Shown here in pieces: positions 7,604 to 16,414 of a DNA stretch of 64,000 bases; the first letter of the stretch is position 1; each line of letters begins with the position of its first letter. The position numbers and the translations under genes are program-made. The notes under the pieces were generated by a model, which saw only the letters and a list, made by a program, of their open reading frames with translations, searched no databases and had not been told where the DNA came from. Source of the DNA: Streptomyces sp. WAC 01529 (GTDB lineage: Bacteria; Actinomycetota; Actinomycetes; Streptomycetales; Streptomycetaceae); assembly GCF_003945545.1 (NCBI RefSeq), contig NZ_CP029617.1:7901001-7965000 (forward strand), written 5' to 3'.

Positions 7604-7697
7604 CCTCGCGCGGGGCCCTCGCGTAGCGCTTCCTCGACCGGGGCGGTGACTGTCAGCCGCCACATGTTCTGGTCACAGGTCAGGGGCCGGTGGAGGG

Positions 7698-8498
7698 TCA
7701 GTCGTTTTCGTGTGCGGTGATGAAGGAACGCATCTTCGCCAGCGCCGCGGCATTGGAGACGATCATGAGATGGTTGGGTGCCGTCGGCCCGCTCATGAGG
7801 TAGTTCTCGTCCGCACCGGCAAGCATCGCGGTGTCGGTCGGCACCGCGTTGTAGTCCGCGGTCGACCTGATCGTGAGGTAGTCGATCCTGTCGTTGAAGG
7901 GGACCTCCGTGGGGCTGTTCAGTGCCTTGAGGAACGGGGTGTTCGGAGAGGCGAACTGCTGGCAGGACACGTACCACTGACAGCCGTTGTTGGTGGTGCC
8001 GTGCTGCGGTCCGGCGAAGCCGATGTACTGGGAGACCTTGTCGGCGCCGTCGAGGTTCTTTATGTAGTACCGGGCGGCCAGCGTGGAGGCGGACCACGTG
8101 GCGAGGACGACCTTGTCGGCTCCGGTCCGGCCGCGAACCTCGTCGACCTTGGCCGACAGCTGCTGGGCGGCCTTGGCCAGGTCCTGCGTCATGGAGCTGC
8201 TGTCGGTCCAGGTGACCAGCCTGTCGGCGGGCCAGCCGTTGGTCTGCAGATTCGACTTCATGGCGTTCATGTTGGACGTGCTGCCGGTCATGCCTGGGAT
8301 CATGATCACGGGGTCGTGTCCGGCGGCGGCGGGCGCCGGCTGGGGCGCCGCACTGGAGGTCTGGGACGCCAGCCCCAGAAGGCTCGTGGTCAGCAGGGCC
8401 GCGAGGGAAGCGCTGAGCAGCCGCCGTGAACGGACCGGTCGCCGGTCGCCCGTGCGTGTCGATGCCGTCCCGCGGGGCGTCGTGGATGCAAACAGCAT
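7698..8498 (-). CDS. Secreted lipase (class 2-like alpha/beta hydrolase) with unusual nucleophile elbow
   Basis: 266 residues, with AAGGAG six bases before ATG 8498. A signal peptide covers about residues 1-50. The mature protein begins near AAPQP and carries VIMIPGMTGS, the oxyanion-hole strand, and FAGPQHGT, typical of class 2 lipases (usually GGPNHGT). The elbow normally reads THSMG or GHSMG; here it is TWSAS (residues 134-138), so the Ser is kept (S136) but the preceding His and the final Gly are replaced. A candidate catalytic His is in APNHLMIVSN. It should hydrolyse esters or lipids outside the cell, though activity is less certain than usual. Confidence 0.82.
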   Translation of the reverse strand: MLFASTTPRGTASTRTGDRRPVRSRRLLSASLAALLTTSLLGLASQTSSAAPQPAPAAAGHDPVIMIPGMTGSTSNMNAMKSNLQTNGWPADRLVTWTDSSSMTQDLAKAAQQLSAKVDEVRGRTGADKVVLATWSASTLAARYYIKNLDGADKVSQYIGFAGPQHGTTNNGCQWYVSCQQFASPNTPFLKALNSPTEVPFNDRIDYLTIRSTADYNAVPTDTAMLAGADENYLMSGPTAPNHLMIVSNAAALAKMRSFITAHEND

Positions 8499-9028
8499 GG
8501 GAGCTCCTTGCCCGTCGTGCGGTCATCGAGCGCTGATGGTGCGGCTCGCACTCGGCGGACGCCGACGGGGGTGGTGGGGTGGTGTGACACAGAGCACGCT
8601 AAAGCCCCGGCCGCGGCGGCCAGATGGTCACGGCGCACGTCTTTCGCCCGCATCAATGTCCGCTCCGGCCATTACGTCTCGGCCGCACGAGCGGGGCACG
8701 CGCTACCGCTGATGCCCGGGCCGCGTGGGCGCGCCAGTATGCGTGGTGCACACCCCTGATGCTCCGCGTGTGTGCGCGGCACCTCTCGTAGCGCCTGGCG
8801 GGGGCGGCATACCGTCACAGCAATTCGGCGGGGTCGCCATCGACCGGGCTGTGCGGATCACGTGCCGCGGTTTCAGCTTCAGCCTCCGCCTGCCGCGCGC
8901 CTCGCCAGGCATCTCCAGCTCGCGAAGCCGCGAAGCCGCGAAGCGTAGGGTCGCGAAGCCGTGGGGCCGTGGGGCATGGAGGCTCGTACGTCACCGCGTA
9001 CCCCCGCCCAGCCATTGGAGGACAGACA
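8499..9028. other. 530-bp intergenic region without a supported gene
   Basis: It separates two divergent genes and must hold both promoters. Short ORFs inside have no ribosome site or family resemblance. The visible structure is an octamer repeat CGCGAAGC, three tandem copies at 8921-8944 and a fourth at 8952-8959, about 70-108 bases before ATG 9029. The ribosome site GGAGGA for the gene at 9029 lies within 9016-9022. Confidence 0.6.
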
Positions 9029-9979
9029 ATGACCCGGTTCGGAATCATCGGCGGTGGGCTCATGGGGCACGGGATCGCTGTTGCTCTGGCTCAGGCAGGG
9101 CACCGTGTCATGGTGCACGACGCGGACCCCGCGACCCTCGCCTCGCTCGACGAGCGCATCGTGCGGGCCCTGGAACGCTGTGACACCCCGCCGGGCGATG
9201 TCGGGATGACGACCGCACGCATCACCCCGGCCAAAACCCTGGCGGACCTGGTGCTACGCGTGGATGTGGTGATCGAAGCCGTCCCGGAGCGTCTCGGCGT
9301 CAAGCACCAGGTCCTGGCAGCGCTGGAGGCGAAGATCCCGGCCGTGATGCCGGTGTGGTCCAACACCTCCGTGCTCTCGCTCACCGAGGTGGCCAAGGGC
9401 ATGCGGTATCCGCAGCGGTTGGTGGGGGTGCACTGGTGGAATCCGCCCTATGTCATCCCGCTGGTGGAGGTCGCCCCGGGCGCGGAGACGGATCACCGGT
9501 TCGTGCGGGAAGCGTGCGACATGCTGGACGGGATGGGCAAGACGACGGTGCGCCTGCACCGGGATGTCCCGGGGTTCATCGGCAACCGACTCCAGTTCGC
9601 CCTGGTCCGGGAGGCACTGCATCTCTTGGAGCAGGGAATCTGCGACCCGGGGACGATCGACACGGTCATGCGGACGAGTCTGGGCCTGCGCTGGTCCGCC
9701 GTGGGCCCCATGGAGAACGCGGATTTCATCGGCCTGGACCTGACCAGGGACATTCTCGACAGTCTGGCACCCCACTTGTCCGCCGCGGTCACGTTCCCCG
9801 CGCTCGATGAATCCCTCGCCGCCGGACATCGGGGCCGCGCCTCCGGTGGCGGGCTGCTGGCCTGGCCGGCCGGGCGGGGGGAGGAGGTGGCAGAGCGCCT
9901 GGAGAGCGGCATCCGCCGCAACCTTCTCGAACCGCGAGACAACCTCCTCGAACGGCAAGGCAACCTCCTCGAACCGTAA
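9029..9979 (+). CDS. 3-hydroxyacyl-CoA dehydrogenase family protein
   Basis: 316 residues from ATG 9029, with GGAGGA upstream. Residues 3-20 (RFGIIGGGLMGHGIAVALAQ) are the NAD-binding GxGxxG loop. The catalytic region has VGVHWWNPPYVIPLVEV, equal to the family HFFNPP...VE motif that supplies the His-Glu pair. VPGFIGNRLQFALVREALHL begins the helical C-terminal domain. It should oxidise a 3-hydroxyacyl-CoA or similar hydroxy acid with NAD+. Oddly, the last 17 residues are a repeat: NLLEPRD, NLLERQG, NLLEP. A GAF/PucR-type regulator and a tannase-family gene follow on the same strand. Confidence 0.88.
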   Translation: MTRFGIIGGGLMGHGIAVALAQAGHRVMVHDADPATLASLDERIVRALERCDTPPGDVGMTTARITPAKTLADLVLRVDVVIEAVPERLGVKHQVLAALEAKIPAVMPVWSNTSVLSLTEVAKGMRYPQRLVGVHWWNPPYVIPLVEVAPGAETDHRFVREACDMLDGMGKTTVRLHRDVPGFIGNRLQFALVREALHLLEQGICDPGTIDTVMRTSLGLRWSAVGPMENADFIGLDLTRDILDSLAPHLSAAVTFPALDESLAAGHRGRASGGGLLAWPAGRGEEVAERLESGIRRNLLEPRDNLLERQGNLLEP

Positions 9980-10087
9980 AGCGCCCGGCGTCGGCGGCAG
10001 GCAACCGGCAAGAGACGGCGGTGCCGGAAGAGCAGAAGGCGGCTCACTCACCTCACTGCCGTACCCAGGCAGGCAGCGCCATACTTG

Positions 10088-10120
10088 CCGGGCGCCGGGC
10101 GCCGGGCGCCGGGCGCCGGG
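10088..10120 (+). repeat. GC-rich heptamer tandem repeat upstream of the GAF regulator
   Basis: More than four back-to-back copies of the heptamer GCCGGGC fill 10088-10120, just before GGAGG at 10134-10138 and ATG 10143. Slippage here would change the distance between any promoter near CATACT (10079-10084) and the gene. Confidence 0.85.
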
Positions 10121-10142
10121 AGGACGGCTTGACGGAGGATCG

Positions 10143-12026
10143 ATGGCACACGGGTACGGATACAGATCGTCTTTCCTGAAGCTGCTGGCCGATGACGCCG
10201 ACCTCGAAGCCTTCGACGAGGCCCTGGTACTGGCCCGCACCGCAGGAGAGCCGCCCGGCCGGCTGGACATGCTGGAGGAGGAGCGGGCGATCGCGCTGCG
10301 TCTGCGGGAGAGGCTGCAGCGTCACCGCCGCAACGAGGCGGAGCTCCAGCTGCTCAACGACACGGCGAACGACCTGGCCTCCCTACGGGACTTGGACACC
10401 ATCCTGCAGGCGATCGCCGACCGGGCACGGCGGCTGCTGGAGTGCGATCTCGCCTACATCAGCCTCAGCGACCGCGGCCGCGGCGACAGTTACATCAAAG
10501 CCGCCGCCGGCAACATCTCCGGCCTGCTGCGCGAACTGCGGCTGCCCATCGGGACCGGCGTGGGAGGAATCGTCGCGCGGACCGGCGAACCTTACGCCGT
10601 CGCCACCTACCTCACCGATGAATCCTTCGCCCACACCACCGAGATCGACACGACCGTGGCCGCCGAGCGGATCGAGTCCTTGCTGGGCGTGCCGGTCAAG
10701 CTCAACCAGGAGGTGATCGGGGTCCTGCTGGCCGCACACCGCAGCCAACGGGACTTCAGCAGCCGGGACATCAGTGTGCTGATGATGCTCGGCTCGCACG
10801 CCGCGGTGGCCATCGAGAACAGCCGCCTGCTGAGCGCCGCCCAGCAGGCGGTGGCGGAGCTGCGGGTCGCCAACGACACGATCAGCTCCCACATGGCGGA
10901 CCTGGAACGCACCGCGGAGGTCCATGAGCGTCTCACCCGCCTGGTCATCCAGGGCAACGGCGTCGACGAAGTCGTACAGGCCACCGCGGCCGCGGTCTCC
11001 GGCACGGTGGTCGTCCTCGACGAGGAGGGCAACACGGTGGCCCGGTCCTGCGGCCACGACACGGTCCCGGCCGACGAACTCGGACGGCTCAGCGCGGACG
11101 CCTGGCAGGCCGGGCACACCGTGATCCGCACGACACGGTGCGCCGTTCCCCTGATCACCGAGTCCGAGCCCCTGGGCACGATCGTCCTGAGCGCCACGGC
11201 GCAGGTCGACGCCACCGACCGGCGCATCCTGGAGAGGGCCGCCCTGGTGGCCTCCCTCGTACTCGTCACCCGCAGACGCATGGCGGAGGCCGAGGCCCGC
11301 GTGCGCGGAGAACTGCTGGGCGACCTGCTGGCCGCCCACGACAAGGACCACGACCTCCTGCGGCACCGGGCCGCTCTGCTCGACGTCGACCTCGCCGTCT
11401 GCCGCACCGTGGTGGTGGCCCGGGTCGACGACGAACCACGCGAGCGGGTCTACGCCGCCGCCGCGGCCATCGCCCGGCGCTGTCACGGCCTGGCGACCTT
11501 CCAGCGCGACGCGATCATCCTGCTGCTGCCAGGAGATGACCCCGAAGCCGTGGCGCGCCACGCCGTCGAGGAACTGGCGCGGACCTCACGCCACCCCGTC
11601 ACCGCCGGCACCGCGCACGCAGCGGACATCACCCGCATCGCCGCCGCCTTCCGCGAGGCGGACAACTGCCTGCACGCCCTGGTCGCCCTGGGCAGGACCG
11701 GCGAGGTCGCCGGCACTCGCGGACTCGGCTTCGTCGGAGCCCTGTTCAGCGGCGAGCCGACCACTGCCTCCTTCATCGAATCCGTCATCGGCCCGGTCAT
11801 CGACTACGACCGCACCCACCACTCCGACTTGGTCCACACCCTCGACACGTACTGCCGCACCGGTCGGCACGCCCGCAACACCGCGCATCTGCTGCACCTG
11901 CACGTGAACACCGTCAGCCAACGCCTGAGCCGGATCAGCCAGCTGCTCGGCGCGGCCTGGCGCGACCCCGAACGGCTCCTGGAGATCCAGGTCGCCCTGC
12001 GGCTGCTGAGAGTCAGCAAGCCCTAG
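10143..12026 (+). CDS. GAF-domain, PucR-type helix-turn-helix transcriptional regulator
   Basis: 627 residues from ATG 10143; GGAGG is four bases upstream. After an N-terminal helix (about 1-60), residues about 75-235 form a GAF sensor domain (LRDLDTILQAIADRARRLLE through HAAVAIENSRLL). A middle region with GTVVVLDEEGNTVA and TRRRMAEAEARVRGELLGDL matches the PucR GGDEF-like part. The C-terminus (TYCRTGRHARNTAHLLHLHV then NTVSQRLSRISQLLG) is the PucR HTH_30 DNA-binding domain. The protein is soluble. Position suggests it controls the tannase-family gene 122 bases downstream or the dehydrogenase upstream, perhaps sensing an aromatic or acyl ligand. Confidence 0.88.
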   Translation: MAHGYGYRSSFLKLLADDADLEAFDEALVLARTAGEPPGRLDMLEEERAIALRLRERLQRHRRNEAELQLLNDTANDLASLRDLDTILQAIADRARRLLECDLAYISLSDRGRGDSYIKAAAGNISGLLRELRLPIGTGVGGIVARTGEPYAVATYLTDESFAHTTEIDTTVAAERIESLLGVPVKLNQEVIGVLLAAHRSQRDFSSRDISVLMMLGSHAAVAIENSRLLSAAQQAVAELRVANDTISSHMADLERTAEVHERLTRLVIQGNGVDEVVQATAAAVSGTVVVLDEEGNTVARSCGHDTVPADELGRLSADAWQAGHTVIRTTRCAVPLITESEPLGTIVLSATAQVDATDRRILERAALVASLVLVTRRRMAEAEARVRGELLGDLLAAHDKDHDLLRHRAALLDVDLAVCRTVVVARVDDEPRERVYAAAAAIARRCHGLATFQRDAIILLLPGDDPEAVARHAVEELARTSRHPVTAGTAHAADITRIAAAFREADNCLHALVALGRTGEVAGTRGLGFVGALFSGEPTTASFIESVIGPVIDYDRTHHSDLVHTLDTYCRTGRHARNTAHLLHLHVNTVSQRLSRISQLLGAAWRDPERLLEIQVALRLLRVSKP

Positions 12027-12148
12027 CCCGGCCCTCGCCCAGCACATTCTCCGGGCCATTCATGTGTGCGCTCGGCCCATACCGTCTCCGGCGACGCACT
12101 CCGTAACCTTTGCGCCTCCCGACACGAGGCACGAGCAACGGAGACGCC

Positions 12149-13834
12149 ATGAGAAGCACCCTCGCCGCCGCCGGACTCGCCTGCGCGCTGTTCAGCGGCA
12201 CGCTCCTGTTCCCGGCCCACGCCGACCAGCGTCCGGCCGACTGCGGTGACCTGCGCGGCCTGCGGATACCCGCCTCAGAGATCGGGCTGCACACCACGGG
12301 CGGCGAGGTGAAAGCGGCGAACACCATCGCGCCACCCGGCAGCGGGACCTCCGCGCCACCCGGCAGCGGGACTGCGGCGACGGGCCCGTACTGCCGTGTC
12401 GACGCCGTCATCCACCCCGTAGACCCTCAGGCGCCCGACATCACGCTGCGCGTCGCCCTGCCTCAGCAGTGGAACAGAAAGACGATGATGTTCGGCGGCG
12501 GAGGCTATGACGGCACCATTCCCGATGTCACGGGCAACGTCCCCTTCGGCCCGACCGATCAGCCGCGCCCGCTCGGCCGCGGCTATGCCACCTACGCAGG
12601 CGACTCCGGCCACCAGGCGGCGCCGGACTTCCAACCAGTCCCTTCCCTCGACGGCTCTTTCGGAGTCAACGACGAAGCCGTCCACAACTTCGCCGGTGAC
12701 GCACTGAAGAAGACCCATGACGCCGCGCGTTTCATCATCCGCGCGCACTACCGCGCCGCCCCCGCCCACAGCTACTTCGCCGGCGGCTCAAGCGGCGGAC
12801 GCGAAGCCCTCGCCGTCACCCAGCGATGGCCCGCCGACTTCGACGGGGTCATCGCCGCCTACCCCGCCTGGAACGCCGCCGGTCTCAACCTGTTCTTCGG
12901 CCATGAAGCCCAGATCCTCTCCCGCCCCGGAGCCTTCCTCGGCCCAGCCGAACAGGAGTTGCTGTACCGCGCCGTCATCCGGTCCTGTGACGGCGAGGAC
13001 GGCCTGCGCGACGGCGTCGTCTCCAACGAAGCAGGCTGCCGCTTCCAGCCCCGCACCCTGCGCTGCCCGAACGGCAAGGACAGCGCGGACCCGTGCCTGA
13101 CCGACCACCAGATCCACGCCGTACAGGCGCTCTCCTCGCCACTGCGGTGGAAGTACCGCCTGGCCAGCGGCGAACGTGGCTACCCGGGGTTCCCCTTCCT
13201 CTCCGGCGCCGACATGACCACCCCGCTGCTGGGCATGGGCTCCCGCGCCCCCGGCCATCCGATGCCGAAGGACAGCGGCTACGGCGTCCAGTTCTGGGAC
13301 CAGTGGGTGAGGTACTTCGTCACCCGTGACCCGGCATTCGACTCGCTGGCCGTGGATCCCCGCCGCCCCGGCATCTGGCAGCAGCGCATCAGCCGTCTCT
13401 CCGCCCTACAGGACGTCAACGACCCCGACCTGCGCCGCTTCGCCAAGGCGGGCGGAAAGCTCCTCATCCTGCACGGCACCGCCGACGAGCTCGTCAGCCA
13501 CCGCTCGACCGTCGAATACTTCCAGCGTGTCCAGAAACTCATGGGCCCGCACGCCACCCGCGACTTCGCCCGGCTCTATCTCATCCCCGGCGCCAACCAC
13601 GTCAACGTCGACGCGGCCTTCGCGGCAAGCCACGACTCGCTGAGCGCCTTGGAAAGGTGGGCGGAGGAAGGCAAGGCGCCCGCACGGCCCGTCGTCACCG
13701 ACCTCAGCCCCGCGGGCAACGCCCGCACCCGGCCGTTGTGCGCCTACCCCTCCTGGCCGAAGTACCTCGGCTACGGCGACCCCGCCTCGGCCCACAGCTT
13801 CGCCTGCCACAGCAGCGCACGGCCACGAACCTGA
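12149..13834 (+). CDS. Secreted tannase/feruloyl-esterase-family hydrolase lacking the CS-D-HC cysteines
   Basis: 561 residues from ATG 12149, with GGAG five bases upstream. The signal peptide ends near residue 26 (PAHADQ). The elbow is GGSSGGREAL, the acid is probably D in LHGTADELV, and the His is in PGANHVNVD. The end RPLCAYPSWPKYLGYGD...FACH is typical of the family. In characterised tannases and feruloyl esterases a Cys next to Ser pairs with a Cys next to His (CS-D-HC); here both are absent (SS and HV). Near the N-terminus is a direct duplication, APPGSGTS/APPGSGTA, from two 24-base repeats at about 12329-12376. It likely cleaves aromatic esters outside the cell. Confidence 0.85.
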   Translation: MRSTLAAAGLACALFSGTLLFPAHADQRPADCGDLRGLRIPASEIGLHTTGGEVKAANTIAPPGSGTSAPPGSGTAATGPYCRVDAVIHPVDPQAPDITLRVALPQQWNRKTMMFGGGGYDGTIPDVTGNVPFGPTDQPRPLGRGYATYAGDSGHQAAPDFQPVPSLDGSFGVNDEAVHNFAGDALKKTHDAARFIIRAHYRAAPAHSYFAGGSSGGREALAVTQRWPADFDGVIAAYPAWNAAGLNLFFGHEAQILSRPGAFLGPAEQELLYRAVIRSCDGEDGLRDGVVSNEAGCRFQPRTLRCPNGKDSADPCLTDHQIHAVQALSSPLRWKYRLASGERGYPGFPFLSGADMTTPLLGMGSRAPGHPMPKDSGYGVQFWDQWVRYFVTRDPAFDSLAVDPRRPGIWQQRISRLSALQDVNDPDLRRFAKAGGKLLILHGTADELVSHRSTVEYFQRVQKLMGPHATRDFARLYLIPGANHVNVDAAFAASHDSLSALERWAEEGKAPARPVVTDLSPAGNARTRPLCAYPSWPKYLGYGDPASAHSFACHSSARPRT

Positions 13835-14148
13835 TCCGCCCCGGGCCCGGGTCGGCCCCCTTCCGCCATGGCCGCGGCGATACGACAGCGCAACCCCTGC
13901 CGTCCACTACGTCATGGCAGCCGTGCTGCCCACGGCCCTCGCACTCGGCTGCGCCCACGAGACCCGTCACCGGCACCTGGCGGACACAGAAGCCTCGGTG
14001 GTCACCCGTGCTCTCCGGAAGAGCACCGGGAGCCACAGGAGACATGCCAGCAGGGGGACCGCGAAGACACCGGGACGGTGACCCGATACCCGATGCGCCG
14101 GTCCACGCGCTCCGAAGACCTCAGTGTCCCCTTGTCGTCCCGCCGCTG
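13835..14148. other. 314-bp gap between convergent genes
   Basis: I see no gene that can be supported. Several short ORFs are open because of GC content; the best (MAAVLPTALALGCAHETRHR and on, 57 codons, starting near 13915) lacks a ribosome site and recognisable relatives. No strong hairpin stands out. Confidence 0.5.
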
Positions 14149-15042
14149 TCACACCCGCGACTGCGCGGGCTTCCTGAGCAGTTCATAGAGCACCGAGAAG
14201 CTCTCCTCGCGGTGGCCTTCGGCGACAGCGCGTCGCAGTAGATCGTGCATCGGCTCGGTCCAGGCGACATCGACGTTCGCCTCCTCGCCCAGTTCCTTGT
14301 CGTAGGCGATCCCCTCGTAGAAGTTCCCGACGGAGGACAACGGCCTGCTGTAGTCGCCGCTGTCGATCTCCTCCGCGATGCCCGGAAGGAGGGCGATGAT
14401 CATCTCCAGCCATTTGACGGAGTACGGAACCATGCTGCCGGCCTTCAGTCCACGCGAGGAAAGAAGCGCGGCGCCGTGGAAGAACCCGATGAGCGTGGGC
14501 AGCAGGGTGGCGCCCACGGCCGACTCGTAGAGGGCCGCGAGGTCCGGGTCTTCCCCGAGGTGCACGGTGTCGCCGCCGAGTGCGCGCAGCGTCGCCTCGT
14601 GCTCGTCGAAGGTGGCCCGGTCGCCGCTGTAGTAGAGCAGCGTGTCCGGCAGCCCCACGGCCGCGGGGACGTTCTTCACGGCCCCGTCGAGGAAGCGTGC
14701 CCCGTATCCGGCGGCCCGGTCGGCCATCTGGCGCGCCCCGCCCGGGGTACCGGAGTTGAGGGTGACCAGAGTGCGTCCGGTGAGCGCGGCGGCGGCCGGG
14801 GCCAGCGCGGCGAGTGTGGCGTCGTAGGTGGTCAGGCAGGCGATGACCAGCGGGCTTGCGGCGACCGCGTCCGCGATGTCCTCGTGGTGGACGGCGCCCC
14901 GGGCGACGAGGGGTGCGGCCTTCTCCGCGCTGCGGTTCCATACGGTCGTCGGGTGTCCGGCGCGGACGAACGCCTGGGCGAGCGCCGCGCCCATCGAGCC
15001 GAGCCCGATGACGGTGACAGGGGTGCGGTTGTTGCCGCTCAT
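14149..15042 (-). CDS. Imine-reductase-like NAD(P)-dependent oxidoreductase (6PGDH/beta-hydroxyacid family)
   Basis: 297 residues from ATG 15042 (MSGNNRTPV), with GGAG upstream. The Rossmann motif is VIGLGSMGAALAQAFVRAGH, followed by TTVWNRSAEKA; Asn-Arg at the end of beta2 favours NADPH. TLVTLNSGTPGGARQMADRA, the GARFLDGAVKNVP segment and LYYSGDRATFDEHEATLRAL match imine-reductase-like members. The helical C-terminal half, used for dimerisation and the active site, is complete. It probably reduces a C=N or C=O bond of an unknown substrate. The upstream DNA carries palindromic sites, one sharing ACTTACC-N4-GGT with the HxlR region at 17.1 kb. Confidence 0.82.
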   Translation of the reverse strand: MSGNNRTPVTVIGLGSMGAALAQAFVRAGHPTTVWNRSAEKAAPLVARGAVHHEDIADAVAASPLVIACLTTYDATLAALAPAAAALTGRTLVTLNSGTPGGARQMADRAAGYGARFLDGAVKNVPAAVGLPDTLLYYSGDRATFDEHEATLRALGGDTVHLGEDPDLAALYESAVGATLLPTLIGFFHGAALLSSRGLKAGSMVPYSVKWLEMIIALLPGIAEEIDSGDYSRPLSSVGNFYEGIAYDKELGEEANVDVAWTEPMHDLLRRAVAEGHREESFSVLYELLRKPAQSRV

Positions 15043-15104
15043 GTGTGCTCCATCTCCGCGTCTTGCGTACGCCTCCATGCTGGTCTTCATACACACACAT
15101 CCTC

Positions 15105-15144
15105 AAGTACCTACAATTTAGTGCGTACTTACCTTTCGGTATGT
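15105..15144 (-). promoter_or_regulatory. Two overlapping palindromes upstream of the imine-reductase-like gene
   Basis: AAGTAC (15105-15110) and GTACTT (15125-15130) form a perfect inverted repeat with a 14-base spacer. Overlapping it, ACTTACC-TTTC-GGTATGT at 15127-15144 is a near-perfect dyad. The second resembles HxlR-type sites and recurs beside the hxlR gene at 17.1 kb. The 355-bp divergent region contains no other gene. Confidence 0.5.
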
Positions 15145-15397
15145 GGGAACACCGAGGACGCACGCGAGCAATCCGGATGGGTCAGGCCAGTAGAACCGCC
15201 CGCCCTGGGCCGACCGGCCACCTGCGGCCTACCTCTCAAGGCACGGTTTAAAGGGGGGCGCCTGCACCGAGCCGCCGCGTCGGCCCGTTGTGTCACAGAT
15301 CGTCGACAGCGCCAACCGGGCAGCAGGCTTCTCCACTCTTGGAGTGCGGACCGGTGACCGCCGTCCGCCGACCGCACGAGCCGAGGAGAACCCCGCC

Positions 15398-16348
15398 ATG
15401 CCCGAGACATCCACGCACCTGACCCGGCGAGTTCGGGGCAGGGGTAGGGGACTGGCCGTGGTCGGTGCGGTCCTCGCTCTCGCCTTCGCCGCCCCGGTCC
15501 AGGCGACGGCCGTAACCGCCAAGGCCCCCACCCCCACCGCCTCCGCCGTACCCGCCGCCTCCGCCGACCCGGTCTCCGTCCTGAAGTTCACCGCCCAGGA
15601 ACGCAAGGACGCCCTCGCCTACTGGACGCCCGCCCGGATGAAGGCCGTTGGCAAGTCCGTGGACCTCGGTCCGACCGGGCCGAAGGCCAAGCCGTGGCGC
15701 GGCACCACCCTGAAGACCGTGGGGCGGCTCTTCTTCGTCAACGCGAGCGGCGCCGACACGTGGTGCACGGCCACCGCCGTGAAAAGCGCCAACCGCTCCG
15801 CCGTGATGACCGCCGCCCACTGCGTGCGCCGGGGCTCCTCTCCCGTCAACACCAACTTCTCGATGGTCTTCGCCCCCGCTTACAGCAAGGGCAGGACGCC
15901 GTACGGCACGTTCGCCGTCCGCTCGGCCGCGACTCCGCGCAGCTGGGAGACGGACTCCACCAACGACATGTCCACACTGACCGTGGACGCCGACAAGCGC
16001 GGCAAGAAGCTCACGGACGTCGTGGGCGGTCAGCCCGTCGCCTTCGACCGGCCCGTCGGCGGCACCGTCTCCTCCTTCGGCTACCCCGCCACCCGCCCGC
16101 AGCTCGGTGAGGAACTGCTGCGCTGCGTCGGTAGGGCGAAGAAGGAGCACGGCACGCAGGTCATCCCCTGCGACATGAGCGGCGGCTCCAGCGGCGGCCC
16201 GTGGCTGGCCGACCTCAACGCCACCACGGGCAAGGGAGTCCTCGTATCGGTCAACAGCTCACTGGACTCCCTGACACCGACCAAGATGTACGGAGAGGTG
16301 CTGGGCGCGACGGCCAAGAAGGTGTACGAGCGGGCGCAGCGCGTCTGA
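15398..16348 (+). CDS. Secreted trypsin-like serine protease (V8/glutamyl-endopeptidase-like)
   Basis: 316 residues from ATG 15398, with GAGGAGA upstream. The N-terminal signal spans RRVRGRGRGLAVVG to about residue 40 and ends near VQATA. The triad can be placed: His in VMTAAHC, Asp in STNDMSTLTV, and Ser in MSGGSSGGPW. Two further Cys (LLRCVGR and VIPCDM) probably make a disulfide. A propeptide of about 60 residues seems to lie between signal and protease domain. The enzyme is exported and most likely cleaves extracellular proteins; specificity cannot be read. It is divergent from the imine-reductase-like gene. Confidence 0.85.
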   Translation: MPETSTHLTRRVRGRGRGLAVVGAVLALAFAAPVQATAVTAKAPTPTASAVPAASADPVSVLKFTAQERKDALAYWTPARMKAVGKSVDLGPTGPKAKPWRGTTLKTVGRLFFVNASGADTWCTATAVKSANRSAVMTAAHCVRRGSSPVNTNFSMVFAPAYSKGRTPYGTFAVRSAATPRSWETDSTNDMSTLTVDADKRGKKLTDVVGGQPVAFDRPVGGTVSSFGYPATRPQLGEELLRCVGRAKKEHGTQVIPCDMSGGSSGGPWLADLNATTGKGVLVSVNSSLDSLTPTKMYGEVLGATAKKVYERAQRV

Positions 16349-16414
16349 AGCACGTCACCGACGGGCCTTCTGGGAGCAGAGGCCCCCGCCACGTCACGCC
16401 CGCCAACTCCCTCG

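Noticed and set aside
8921..8959. CRISPR array
   Set aside because: The repeats are eight-base tandem units without unique spacers. The heptamer array at 10088 and the HP-coding repeat at 46.4 kb are likewise simple tandem repeats; no cas gene is present.
13868..14188. 106-codon ORF in the gap after the tannase-family gene
   Set aside because: Arg/Ser/Pro-rich with no ribosome site or recognisable domain, and it overlaps the end of the imine-reductase-like gene.
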